Under the pieces are notes generated by a model that was not told where the DNA came from, ran no database searches, and saw only the letters and a list, made by a program, of their open reading frames with translations. A DNA stretch of 64,000 bases, taken from NCBI RefSeq assembly GCF_937952055.1, contig NZ_CALFYO010000011.1:124001-188000 (forward strand), written 5' to 3'. The translations under genes were made by a program, and so were the position numbers. The number at the start of each line of letters is the position of its first letter. Position 1 is the first letter of the stretch. Shown piece after piece: positions 25,189-33,980 of the stretch. The stretch comes from an uncultured Piscinibacter sp. (lineage in GTDB: Bacteria > Pseudomonadota > Gammaproteobacteria > Burkholderiales > Burkholderiaceae_C).

Positions 25189-26138
25189 GCCTGTCTAAGG
25201 AAGACGCCAGTGCCGTGCAGGTTGAAGTATCGATTGTCCTCCGCGATCTTTCTGGCGGCGATCCGCTCGCCGACGGTGTCGAGGTACCTGCCATGCCCGG
25301 CCCAGTGGTCGAAGATCACGGTGCCACCCACGAGGGTGCGTTCGGCCACGACATCGACAATCGCGGAGGCCGATGTGAAGTTGTCGGTGTCAACGAACGA
25401 GAGAACGAGGTCCTGGTCGGCAAGCCGACTTACGGTACTCACCACGTCACCTTCCACGATTTCCACGTTGCGTCCGGAGAACACAGCTCGCACGAGGTCG
25501 ACGTTGAGAAACACGCAGTCCGGATGGTTGTACATGTCCAGCGGGCTGCGTCTAGGCGGGAATCCGTCGAACGTGTCGAAACCGTACACCTTCCAGGAGG
25601 CGCCGAGCTCTTCGATGAACCGCGACATGAGCATGGTCGTGCCGCCCTTGAACATGCCGAACTCAGCCACGACGCCCGACAGCCCGCGCCGGTGCGCATT
25701 GCGAAGGCACTGGTAGATGTGCACCAAGCAGTGCGGATAGCCGTTCGCCAGTGACGGGATGAACAGATCCCTGCAGACCCGGTCGAAGATCTCGTCACGG
25801 AAGTCGTAGTGGGCATAGCCGCCAATGAGCAGCCTTGTAGACGCCGGGACTCGGGCGGCCACGGCCTCCAGAAGCGCTTCCTTTCCAGCGTCCTCAGCGA
25901 TTACGACGATGTCCGGGCCGCAGCCAGCAAGCTCGTCCAGCGGGCGCGCATTCGCCACCGGTTGCGGCGCAAAGATCCCCTCAAGCCTGGCTGCCCCCAC
26001 GGCGAAGGCCGGCAGCGCAGCCAGTTCGAACGCCGTACTGCACCATCCAACGATTGCTACCTTTGCGCCGGCTGGCAGAGTCACGATCGCGTCGTTGATC
26101 TTCTCCTTTAGGCGCTCGAGGTCGGCAGGCGGCATCAT
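25185..26138 (-). CDS. TylF/MycF-like SAM-dependent methyltransferase with Rossmann-like N-terminus
   Basis: A 317-residue protein. Residues 20-115 form a Rossmann-like domain (KVAIVGWCSTAFELAAL, PDIVVIAEDAGKEALL, RLLIGGYAHYDF). Residues 125-310 match TylF-type O-methyltransferases: GVVAEFGMFKGGTTMLMSRF, VYGFDTFDGFPP, a VEIVEGDVVSTV acidic segment and LSFVDTDNFTSA. TylF enzymes methylate sugar hydroxyls of macrolides; here the substrate may be a nucleotide-linked or base-linked group. It starts 17 bases after the Nmad2-like gene and overlaps the next gene by 4 bases. Confidence 0.78.
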   Translation of the reverse strand: MMPPADLERLKEKINDAIVTLPAGAKVAIVGWCSTAFELAALPAFAVGAARLEGIFAPQPVANARPLDELAGCGPDIVVIAEDAGKEALLEAVAARVPASTRLLIGGYAHYDFRDEIFDRVCRDLFIPSLANGYPHCLVHIYQCLRNAHRRGLSGVVAEFGMFKGGTTMLMSRFIEELGASWKVYGFDTFDGFPPRRSPLDMYNHPDCVFLNVDLVRAVFSGRNVEIVEGDVVSTVSRLADQDLVLSFVDTDNFTSASAIVDVVAERTLVGGTVIFDHWAGHGRYLDTVGERIAARKIAEDNRYFNLHGTGVFLRQA

Positions 26139-26155
26139 CGGTCGGGCGTTCTCGC

Positions 26156-26803
26156 TTACACGAGCCTCTTTAGCGTTGCGGAAAAGCGCTTTCCTCCCGA
26201 CGTGAAGTCGATGGGGTCAGCGATCAGTTCGTTGGGACGCGCGGCGAGCTGCGGTTCCAGCCACGCGAGCAGGGGCTTCATCTCCTCATCGACGAACACG
26301 CGGTAGTCGCGCGCATTCTTGTCATAGCCCATCGCCTTGCGAACCGAGATCGGCATCGACGGTGCCTTCGCCCCGAAGTAGATGAATCGCTCCGACAGCA
26401 GAACGCGATTGATTCGCGTGTCATGCGCTGTGTTGTCCGGGCACTGCTTGCCTGAAACCAAGCTATGTACCGAGTCTTCCTGCTTCCAGGGAGCCCTTGG
26501 GCCATCGCGGTGGTAGATGTTGTCTCCCACCAGCTTCTTGTCCGAGCCGTTCCGCCTGGGTCGGCGACTGAGGAAGGCTGGGTCAGCCCAGTACTGATCG
26601 AACGTCATCTCGCGAGTCACGACCATTGCGAAGATGCACCTCAGCGCAGGCGGAAGCTTGGCGCCCGTGAACCCGACAATCCAGTCGCCGGGTTCCGCAT
26701 GCTCCCTGATTCTCGGCTTGCAACAGGCCAGGCTGCAAAGTCCGCCAAAGGGGTTCGGCGCGAAACCGAGGTCGTAGCTGACCGCGTACAGATACGCTTT
26801 CAT
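26156..26803 (-). CDS. Nmad2-like (nucleotide modification associated) protein
   Basis: A 215-residue protein. MKAYLYAVSYDLGFAPNPFG, CSLACCKPRIREHAEPGDW, IVGFTGAK, ALRCIFAMVVTREMTFDQYW and FIYFGAKAP match my recollection of the Nmad2 domain, found beside predicted base- and nucleotide-modifying enzymes. The conserved Cys pair and the polar pocket suggest ligand or modified-base binding. The ATG at 26803 is chosen because the family begins there, 10 bases after the TIR stop. Second gene of the five-gene operon. Biochemical role unknown. Confidence 0.72.
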   Translation of the reverse strand: MKAYLYAVSYDLGFAPNPFGGLCSLACCKPRIREHAEPGDWIVGFTGAKLPPALRCIFAMVVTREMTFDQYWADPAFLSRRPRRNGSDKKLVGDNIYHRDGPRAPWKQEDSVHSLVSGKQCPDNTAHDTRINRVLLSERFIYFGAKAPSMPISVRKAMGYDKNARDYRVFVDEEMKPLLAWLEPQLAARPNELIADPIDFTSGGKRFSATLKRLV

Positions 26804-26813
26804 CAGCTCGAAC

Positions 26814-27302
26814 CTAGCAGCTGCTGCGCGGCGCAGCCCCCACAGGCTCTCGCTCTCCCCCACCCGAATTCTCGAACGGGTCGCAGTCGCCCTGGATGGC
26901 ACCGATGACCTTGTCGGAGTTCCAGGCGACCAGCGCGTCGCCGTATTTCTTGAACGGCTCGGGAATGTCGTTTTCGGTTCCACCTCGCTCGAACACGCCG
27001 ACGATGCGCTTGCCCTTCTGCTTCGCTGTGTTGATCTCCCAGTCCACCCAGGGGCGCTTATGCGTGTTCTTTCCAATCAACACGACGACGGTCGACGCCC
27101 AGGACATTTTCATTCGCAAGAGGCGCTTGATCGCGCGATCGCTGACCAAGCCTCGGTCCAAGCGCGCCTGGTTCGCCGGCTTGGCCCGGATCGAGCTGTT
27201 CCGAATCTCGTGACCCGCGCGCGCCAGCATGTTGGTCAAGCGGGTAACCTGCGCATCATCGGCGTGATGATGGCTAATGAAGACGTGAGACCGATTCGCC
27301 AT
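26814..27302 (-). CDS. ThsB-like TIR protein (stand-alone)
   Basis: A 162-residue single-domain protein resembling the Thoeris ThsB TIR-like family: SHVFISHHHADDAQVTRLTN, ARAGHEIRNSSIRAKPAN, a long SDRAIKRLLRMKMSWAST helix, VVVLIGKNTHKRPWVDW and EINTAKQKGKRIVGVF. The Trp-Val-Asp-Trp-Glu segment carries the candidate catalytic Glu. ThsB makes a cyclic ADP-ribose signal from NAD+ when phage is sensed. It leads a five-gene operon of nucleotide- and base-modification proteins rather than a ThsA effector, which is unusual. Confidence 0.85.
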   Translation of the reverse strand: MANRSHVFISHHHADDAQVTRLTNMLARAGHEIRNSSIRAKPANQARLDRGLVSDRAIKRLLRMKMSWASTVVVLIGKNTHKRPWVDWEINTAKQKGKRIVGVFERGGTENDIPEPFKKYGDALVAWNSDKVIGAIQGDCDPFENSGGGEREPVGAAPRSSC

Positions 27303-27777
27303 ATGTGCCCAACCTACTAGGAGACGACCTACGCGCCGGTTGTCCGGGCTTCACTGCGGGCCGACATCTGTTCGAACTGCCAGAAATCAAGCCCCCCACC
27401 CTCTCGATCAGAAAAATCGTGCGCTCCGACGCCACAAGCGTTCGGCAAAGCCTGTTTAGGTTCCTTTGCCGGGAAGCTTGAAATGTAGGGGATGAACCGC
27501 CCGCACGGCCGACCACCAGGGATTCGCCATGATCTTTGATGATGAGCCGCGCTCGACGTGGCTGGATTCCGTAGAAGGCAGATCATCTCTCGGTTGGAGA
27601 GTTCTACAGGCACCAGCCCGCCGTTCCTTAGCGCGGATCGCCTGATTGGCTTCGAGCTGCACGGCTCGAAGCCGGTCCCCGCGTGAATACATGAGCTACC
27701 CTGCAGGTAGTCCAAGATTTCATCTGCCCCCCCTGTGGGGCAATACTGTATCGGCGCCATCAACCTAACGGGGTTCC
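27303..27777. other. divergent promoter region with no clear gene
   Basis: 475 bases between two divergently transcribed TIR genes. Open frames on the minus strand have no recognisable product. It likely holds promoters for both sides. One strong hairpin is listed separately. Confidence 0.5.
27648..27673. repeat. perfect inverted repeat in TIR promoter region
   Basis: GGCTTCGAGC and GCTCGAAGCC form a 10-base perfect stem around a 6-base loop. It could be an operator, a terminator lacking a U-tract, or a remnant of another element. Confidence 0.5.
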
Positions 27778-30700
27778 ATGGCTACCACTCGGGTATTCAT
27801 TTGCCACAACAGCCTCGACAAGGAACAGGCCGAGAAGGTCGCGCTGGACCTTCTCAAGGCCGGCGGCGTGAGAACCTGGCTGGACCGCTGGGAGATACGC
27901 GGCGGCTCGGATTGGGAAGCGCATCTGCGCGAAGAGTTCTCCGCGACATCGCAATGCCTGGTACTTGTGGGCCCGCACGGGCTCGGCCCGTTCCAACGCC
28001 AGGAAATCCATTGGGCGCGTGAGCGCCGCGGACTGGACGCGACCTACCTCGTCATACCCGTCATACTGCCCGGCGCCACCGAGGCGGCGCTGCAGCAGGT
28101 TGCAGCCGAGCTGCCCGGCCTGCAGTGGATTTCTCTGCAAAGCGGATGGGCCTCTCACGGAATGCTCGATTCGCTCCTGGCCGCCCTGCGGGGGGATCGA
28201 CCCGGCCCCCCGGCATTCGCGATCAGCGTCGCCGTGGCTGCCGAGCAGTGGGAAGTCGGCGGCAGGAGCGACACGAGCGGCCTTCTGCGCGGTCGAGCGC
28301 TGGCCGCTGCCCGCAAGCTCGCCTCGCAGCCCGGCATCTTCGACGAACTTTCACAGTCCTTCATCGCCGCCAGCGTTGCGCGCGGCCAGACGCGGCTGCA
28401 ATGGGCACTGGGCGGTCTGGCGACCTTAACGGTGTTCATCGCCGCCATTGCGTGGTGGGCCAACGGGCAGCGCGTTGAAGCCGAGGCTGCGCGCAAGTCC
28501 GAGACCATGGCTCGCGTGGTAGCTGAAACCGCGCGCAATGCCGAGACTGAAGCGCGCGAGGAGGCGCAGCGGCAGGGCGGCGAGGCGTTGAAGGCGCGGA
28601 CCGAGGCCGAGAAGCAACGGGGCATAGCCGACGAAAAAGCCGTGGAGGCGAGGAGCCAGCGCGACCAGGCGCTTCAGGCCGCGCGGCGCAACCTGGCCGA
28701 CAACCTGGCTGCGCAATCAGCGAGCCTGCTCAAGTCGAACCCCCAGAGGGCGACGCTGCTCGCGGTGGAAGCCGTCAATGCGACCTCGGTTGACAAGCAC
28801 GTCACTCCAGCGGCCCACGCGGCGCTGCACACATCCTTGAAGCGTTCGAGCGGTGTTGGCCTCGTTGGCCACGCGGACACCATTGAGCTTGCAACCTTCA
28901 GTGCCGACGAGTCGCTGCTGGCGACCGCATCGTTCGACAAGGTGATCCGGGTCTGGCGGCTGGGCGATCTGCGCTCGGTGGAGTGCGTCGCCATCGCTGG
29001 GGAAGCCGCATTCGTGCGCCTCCTCGCGTTCGACCGCGCTGCAAAGCATCTTTTGTCCCTGGCCGCATCGCTCGGTGACCGCGGCGGCACTCCGTCGATC
29101 TGGAAGATCGATCCCGCGGACCGGTATCCGACCCCGCGGCCGTTCGCGTCCCTCAGTTCGGCCGCGACGACATTCGCCACCTCCGCACACGGCGACCTGT
29201 TGGCGGTGGCTACGGTGGATTCGAAGGTGTCGATCTACACGTTCGAAGACGCGTCCCAGCCCCGATTGGTGCGTCGGTTGTCGATGCCGCCAGGCCTTCA
29301 GGCCAGCAAGATCATCTGGTCCGCAGACTCGGAAGCCCTGGTGGCGGGAACCACAACCAATCAGGTGGTGATCTGGAACCTTGGGCAAAACACCGCGAGC
29401 CCCGCCACCGTGGTGGTCGCCGGGCACCGCCGACTTGGCGCATTCCCGACCGAAAGGTTGAACATCGACCTGCTGGACATCAGCAACGACAAGTCGCTGC
29501 TCCTGACCGGAGTCTCCGGTTGGATCTTCGAAGGAAGCTTTGCCGACCCGCACCTGCGGCTGTGGAAACTGCGTGAGTTGGCGCCCACAGGTCCACCCGT
29601 ACTTGTTGACCAGGCCAAGGGGGAAGTCAACAAGGCCATCAGCTGGGCCTTCTTCAGCAACGACTCGCAACTGCTGATTGCCAGCACGGAGCACGGATCC
29701 GTCAAGGCCTGGCGTCTCGACGCGCTGATGGGCGCGGCGGAAGCCCCACTGGAGCCGTGGGCATCCCTGAAGCATCCGGGTTCGTCGAAAGCGGCAGCCG
29801 TTCCCGCGTCGCGCGCTTTCTACGCGTTGGGACAGGGCCAAGACATTTCGATCATGGCGACCTCAGTGGGACCGGACGGCCAGTTCCGCAACCGCAAGGT
29901 CCTGGCCAGCATGGACCGCAGTGTCGAAGCGGTGGCTCTCAGCCGCTCCGGACGCTTCCTGGCGGCAGGTGGAGGTGACGGCATCGTCCGCGCCTGGGAC
30001 CTGGACGCGCCGGAGTCCTCGCTGGCGGGCGCAGGCCGGCGTCCCACCCCCTATGGGCAAGGCGAGTTGTTGGCCTTGGGCAACAGCGGGATGACCGCCG
30101 TCGTGGCACGCGGGACGTCCGTGGATGTGTGGAACCTGTCTTCCCTAGCCTCGCCCGCCCTTCTGCGAACGGAACCCGAAGCGATCGACCCCAAGGAGGA
30201 GTGCAGCTCTTGCCAGATCCTCCTGGCACCCGATGAACGCTGGATCCTGCTGCGAGACCCAGCCGCCAAGGATCGCTTTCAGGCCATTGAACTGCGCCCC
30301 CCGGGCCGACGCTTCAAGATCGAGGCAAGCGTGGGGCGATTCACGCGGGATGGCTTGCGCTTCACTGAAGACGGCAAGTGGCTCCTTGCGACCGAATCCC
30401 TGTCGAGCGTAAGTGCGTACGTGCTGGACGGGCCGACGGCAGGCGCAAGACAGCCCATGTCGCCGCCCACGGGCAGATGGTCGTTGTCCAGCTTGTCGGC
30501 TGACACCGTGTGGGCAGTCCTGAAACAGGACGTCAACGAATACAAGGACCCACTTGGCAGGGACCGCAGCTTCGGGTTCATCGCCCGGACGGGAGCCGCT
30601 GCGGGTTCTGCCGGAGCGATCGACATCAGGGGTTTCGAACGCGGCATCGGATCCGCCGTTTTCTCGGAGGATGGGAGGTGGCTCGCCCTGGGCGGCAACT

Positions 30701-32013
30701 CGACCCTTGAGGATCGGGAACGGGACGACCGGAGAGTGCAGCTCTGGAGGTTCGAGCGGAGTTGGAAGAAGGCGCTGGAGGTGGACGCCATCGAATATGC
30801 CGCGAGCGAGCTTGTCTTCAGCCAGGACGGACGCTGGCTACTCACGGGTTCGAGCGATATCACACTCGGCGACCGGACCGTTTCGGCGCGAATCTGGCCG
30901 CTCGGCTCGAAACTCGACGCGTCATCCGGCCAGGTGTTGCCCGATGTCCTCTGGAACCTGAAGGCTGCCAAGTTCAGTCCCGATTCACGCTGGTTGGTCA
31001 CGGTCTCCGGTGCGGCGGATTTCGCTCAGCTCTGGGACGTGAGCGGCTCCTCGATACGGCCTGTCGCGCGCCTGGGTGGGCCCAAACCCAAGTACAACAA
31101 CCGCTGGAGAATCGTGTTCGGCAACGATTCGGCCAGCGTCGTGATCTGGACCATCGACGACAACACCCCATTCTTCTGGCGGCTGAACGCCAAAGGCGTT
31201 GCCCAGCCCGGCGAACGCATCCTCAACGGAGATCGCAGCATTGGGGACGTCGCGTATTCGAAGGACGGGAAACTCCTGGCAATCGTGAACTCGGACAGCA
31301 GCTTCACCGGTCTGGCCGATCCGAGCGCCCACCTCACACTGGTCGACCTGAGGCGATTTCCTCGCCCAGGAGCAACGACCACGCTGGATGTCGGTTCGAT
31401 GGCCCGTTCCGTCGTGTTCCGCGATGCTGGCGACCCCATCCTCCTGGCGGGCAAGACCTTGACACTCCTTGACCCCGATCCTGCGGAATTGCTGCATATG
31501 GCGGAGAACGCGGTCGGGCGCAACTTCACCTGGGACGAGTGGGTCAAGGCCGGCATCTCCGGCCGGTACCGGCCAACCTTCCCGGGTAAGCCGGTCAGCT
31601 CGGACGTTCTTGTGGCGCTGGCGAACGAACTCGCGGGTCTCCCCCCGGATGCGCCGGCGGCAAAGAGCCTCGCGCGCGAGTTGGCCTCCTGGGCGCTGCG
31701 CCTGGGCGATGGCCGCGCGTGCAACAGCGCGGCATGGGAGGTTGCGCGCCGCGGAGATCCCGCGCAGGCACTTGCCCTGGCGGATTGCGCAGTCGGCTCC
31801 TCGCCTCGCAACGCGAACTTCAGAGACACGCGCGGAGTAGCGCTCGCGCTGAACGGCCGCCTGCCGGAGGCGAGAGCCGAGTTCGAGTACTACATCCGAC
31901 AGGCCGACACGGAGCTCAGGCTCGCGCCTTTCGTACCCCAGCGAAAGCGCTGGGTCGAGCAGCTGAAGGTGGGCAGGAACCCCTTCAGCGCACGCCGCGC
32001 CGAGATTGATTGA
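27778..32013 (+). CDS. giant TIR - transmembrane - coiled-coil - WD40 protein
   Basis: A 1411-residue protein. Residues 1-130 are a TIR domain (RVFICHNSLDKEQAEKVALD, VRTWLDRWEIRGGSDW, CLVLVGPHGLGPF, RQEIHWA). A linker near 165-205, a membrane helix near 206-230 and an Ala/Glu/Arg coiled coil near 232-315 follow. WD40 repeats run from about 355 to 1240 (GHADTIELATFSADESLLAT, KVIRVWRL, LRLWKLRELAP). The last 150 residues are helical and TPR-like (ACNSAAWEVARRGDPAQALA). This is the layout of bacterial TIR-WD40 conflict proteins. It faces the ThsB-like operon across a shared promoter region. Confidence 0.88.
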   Translation: MATTRVFICHNSLDKEQAEKVALDLLKAGGVRTWLDRWEIRGGSDWEAHLREEFSATSQCLVLVGPHGLGPFQRQEIHWARERRGLDATYLVIPVILPGATEAALQQVAAELPGLQWISLQSGWASHGMLDSLLAALRGDRPGPPAFAISVAVAAEQWEVGGRSDTSGLLRGRALAAARKLASQPGIFDELSQSFIAASVARGQTRLQWALGGLATLTVFIAAIAWWANGQRVEAEAARKSETMARVVAETARNAETEAREEAQRQGGEALKARTEAEKQRGIADEKAVEARSQRDQALQAARRNLADNLAAQSASLLKSNPQRATLLAVEAVNATSVDKHVTPAAHAALHTSLKRSSGVGLVGHADTIELATFSADESLLATASFDKVIRVWRLGDLRSVECVAIAGEAAFVRLLAFDRAAKHLLSLAASLGDRGGTPSIWKIDPADRYPTPRPFASLSSAATTFATSAHGDLLAVATVDSKVSIYTFEDASQPRLVRRLSMPPGLQASKIIWSADSEALVAGTTTNQVVIWNLGQNTASPATVVVAGHRRLGAFPTERLNIDLLDISNDKSLLLTGVSGWIFEGSFADPHLRLWKLRELAPTGPPVLVDQAKGEVNKAISWAFFSNDSQLLIASTEHGSVKAWRLDALMGAAEAPLEPWASLKHPGSSKAAAVPASRAFYALGQGQDISIMATSVGPDGQFRNRKVLASMDRSVEAVALSRSGRFLAAGGGDGIVRAWDLDAPESSLAGAGRRPTPYGQGELLALGNSGMTAVVARGTSVDVWNLSSLASPALLRTEPEAIDPKEECSSCQILLAPDERWILLRDPAAKDRFQAIELRPPGRRFKIEASVGRFTRDGLRFTEDGKWLLATESLSSVSAYVLDGPTAGARQPMSPPTGRWSLSSLSADTVWAVLKQDVNEYKDPLGRDRSFGFIARTGAAAGSAGAIDIRGFERGIGSAVFSEDGRWLALGGNSTLEDRERDDRRVQLWRFERSWKKALEVDAIEYAASELVFSQDGRWLLTGSSDITLGDRTVSARIWPLGSKLDASSGQVLPDVLWNLKAAKFSPDSRWLVTVSGAADFAQLWDVSGSSIRPVARLGGPKPKYNNRWRIVFGNDSASVVIWTIDDNTPFFWRLNAKGVAQPGERILNGDRSIGDVAYSKDGKLLAIVNSDSSFTGLADPSAHLTLVDLRRFPRPGATTTLDVGSMARSVVFRDAGDPILLAGKTLTLLDPDPAELLHMAENAVGRNFTWDEWVKAGISGRYRPTFPGKPVSSDVLVALANELAGLPPDAPAAKSLARELASWALRLGDGRACNSAAWEVARRGDPAQALALADCAVGSSPRNANFRDTRGVALALNGRLPEARAEFEYYIRQADTELRLAPFVPQRKRWVEQLKVGRNPFSARRAEID

Positions 32014-32077
32014 ACCGCAAGGCCACGGCCCGCATGTTGGATACCCGCACGGCTTGGCCTGCGAGAGACTGTGCGGT

Positions 32078-33964
32078 TCATGCGCCAGCCTTCGGCCGAC
32101 TCGACTTTGGGCAAGGCGGGGCACGATCCTTCAAGTACCGACGCAGCGCAGGATCGGTCGCATATACATAACACCCATTCATCCCGCGTGTCATCAGGGT
32201 TCGATACGTGTTCTTGATTACAAGGTCCGCAGCGTTGGTGGCAGCGGCCGAATCGGCCTTCTTCCACTTTTTGAAGCCCTTCATCGTCTTGTCGTGTCGA
32301 TCCCTCGCTTCTGGGACGGTGGTGACGCGGCCATTCCTTAGAACCAGATCAGGTCCAATGATCACCCCTACGTATTCGACCTCAAGCCCTTGGCAGGTGT
32401 GGATGCATCCGACCTCGTCGATGGACTCCGGCGCGATGATCCACAGGCTGCCATCCTCATCGAGGTTCCAGCGTCGCGCGTAGTCGCCGATGATGATGTC
32501 GCGTGCAGCCGGATCACGCCGGCTCCTCCAGGGCCAGCAGTAGCCAGCAACAACGCGCGCCTTGTTGTTCCCGTTCCTTGACGCGACAGCGGCGTGCAAC
32601 TCTGCGGGATCGTCAAACACCTTGAAGTCGAAACCTGTATCGCTCAAGTCCTGATTCGCCGTAGTGCGAATTTCAAGCACATCGTCGAGCCAAGCGAGAT
32701 AGCCATCCGACCCAGCACAGCGAAACTGGGACGCCAGCTTGTAGACCTCCACCCGTGCACCGCGAGCTTTGGCTAGCCTGGAGATAAGGGCCCTTGATCC
32801 GATGTCCTTGAGCGTCACTCGCTGGTCTTCGTCGAGGAAGAAGATCGAGCAGGTGGCGGCACGGATGATGTCCTCGACCAAGTGGTCGCCCTCATTGCCG
32901 TAGAAGCCGCCCTTCTCAGTGAGGCGATGCGACTCGTCCACGACGAGGGTTCCGTAGGTGTTCGGCTCCTTGCCCATGAACTTATCCGGGCCGGTGAAGA
33001 GGCTGGACAGCTTCACCTTGTCCTTCTTGAGCTTGCCAAGCTTCTCGACGAAGACGTTTCGTGGGGCCGCGTTCTTCGAAACATAGAGCGCGAGGCTTCC
33101 GGTTCCCAACAACGCGGACACAAGATGGACCGCTACAACCGACTTGCCAGTGCCCGGTCCTCCCTCGACGATGACAACGCACGGCTCGCCCGGGGTGGCT
33201 GACTTGGCCGCTTCAAGGGCCGCCTCGTAGACCTCCTTCTGGTCATCCAGAAGCACGAACTCGCGGTTGCCTTCGATGATGCCGCGGACAGCGTCGGCCA
33301 GCGCCTTCGATGGCCTGATGCGACCACGCTCCAGTTCAAACAGAACTTCGTTGCCGCCTCCGCGGGGGACGTGCTGGCGTATGAACTGGCGCAGCTTGTC
33401 TCGTTCGCCTTTGGCAAATAGCGGGGCCTCGTCCAGATAGGCTTGGTAGTGGGGTGAGTCGATCTCGCCGTCCCTTCGGTAGTTGTGCAGGTAGGCGCAG
33501 GGGGACAACTCAATACCGCCGTCGTAGACCGCCTCGTTGAACCCGCGCAGGAAGGCGGCATAGGACCACGCTTGGTACGACGGATGAACCTCGCGCCTTG
33601 GCCCGGTGCCCATGCGGGTCATGATGATGCCGTCCTGCGTCGTTGCGATCGCGGAGTCCCACTGCTTCAACTCAACGATGACTGCGCGTCGAACACCATC
33701 GTCTCCTCGGCCCGCCAGTGTCACGTCGATCCGCTTCAGCGACTGCGGAAGGATGAACTCAACTGCGACACCCAGGTCGTTCGGGATCGCCGTGTCATCG
33801 AGAACGTTGGCCATGTGCTGCAGCGAGTTGGCCCAGGAACGCTGCTCACCCTTCCCGACAGACCGGCCGGTCTTTGCCTTGTACTGCTCGAGGATGACCT
33901 CGTCTATTTCTCGTTCTCTTACGTCGCGCAGGAACTCGTGTTTCTCAGCCTGATAGACGATCAA
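32078..33964 (-). CDS. DUF2075 / schlafen-group-3-like helicase with N-terminal nuclease-like domain
   Basis: A 628-residue protein. Residues 78-100 carry RIDVTLAG followed by VIVELKQW, a PD-(D/E)xK-nuclease-like signature. Then comes a DUF2075 (SF1-like) ATPase: Walker A GGPGTGKS near 269-275, VVDESHRL near 342, FLDEDQRVTLKD, SQFRCAGSDGYL and the late CIHTCQGLEVEYVGV. A TTG start at 33964 is favoured because GGGAGG stands 5 bases before it, and it would follow the MazG-like gene by 16 bases. DUF2075 proteins occur in defence islands; the coupling with a pyrophosphohydrolase supports a two-gene unit. Confidence 0.82.
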   Translation of the reverse strand: MIVYQAEKHEFLRDVREREIDEVILEQYKAKTGRSVGKGEQRSWANSLQHMANVLDDTAIPNDLGVAVEFILPQSLKRIDVTLAGRGDDGVRRAVIVELKQWDSAIATTQDGIIMTRMGTGPRREVHPSYQAWSYAAFLRGFNEAVYDGGIELSPCAYLHNYRRDGEIDSPHYQAYLDEAPLFAKGERDKLRQFIRQHVPRGGGNEVLFELERGRIRPSKALADAVRGIIEGNREFVLLDDQKEVYEAALEAAKSATPGEPCVVIVEGGPGTGKSVVAVHLVSALLGTGSLALYVSKNAAPRNVFVEKLGKLKKDKVKLSSLFTGPDKFMGKEPNTYGTLVVDESHRLTEKGGFYGNEGDHLVEDIIRAATCSIFFLDEDQRVTLKDIGSRALISRLAKARGARVEVYKLASQFRCAGSDGYLAWLDDVLEIRTTANQDLSDTGFDFKVFDDPAELHAAVASRNGNNKARVVAGYCWPWRSRRDPAARDIIIGDYARRWNLDEDGSLWIIAPESIDEVGCIHTCQGLEVEYVGVIIGPDLVLRNGRVTTVPEARDRHDKTMKGFKKWKKADSAAATNAADLVIKNTYRTLMTRGMNGCYVYATDPALRRYLKDRAPPCPKSSRPKAGA

Positions 33965-33980
33965 TGAAGCCTCCCTTGCC

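Noticed and set aside
22613..25716. Long plus-strand open frames opposite the MazG and hypermodification genes
   Set aside because: They are antisense shadows of genes with clear domains and have no recognisable protein.
32011..32080. Inverted arms TGAACCGCA / TGCGGTTCA between convergent genes
   Set aside because: Arms are 9 bases long and over 50 bases apart with no U-tract, so a terminator is not supported.
28717..32124. Long minus-strand open frames opposite the giant TIR-WD40 gene
   Set aside because: High GC leaves antisense frames open; the plus strand has the clear TIR and WD40 motifs.
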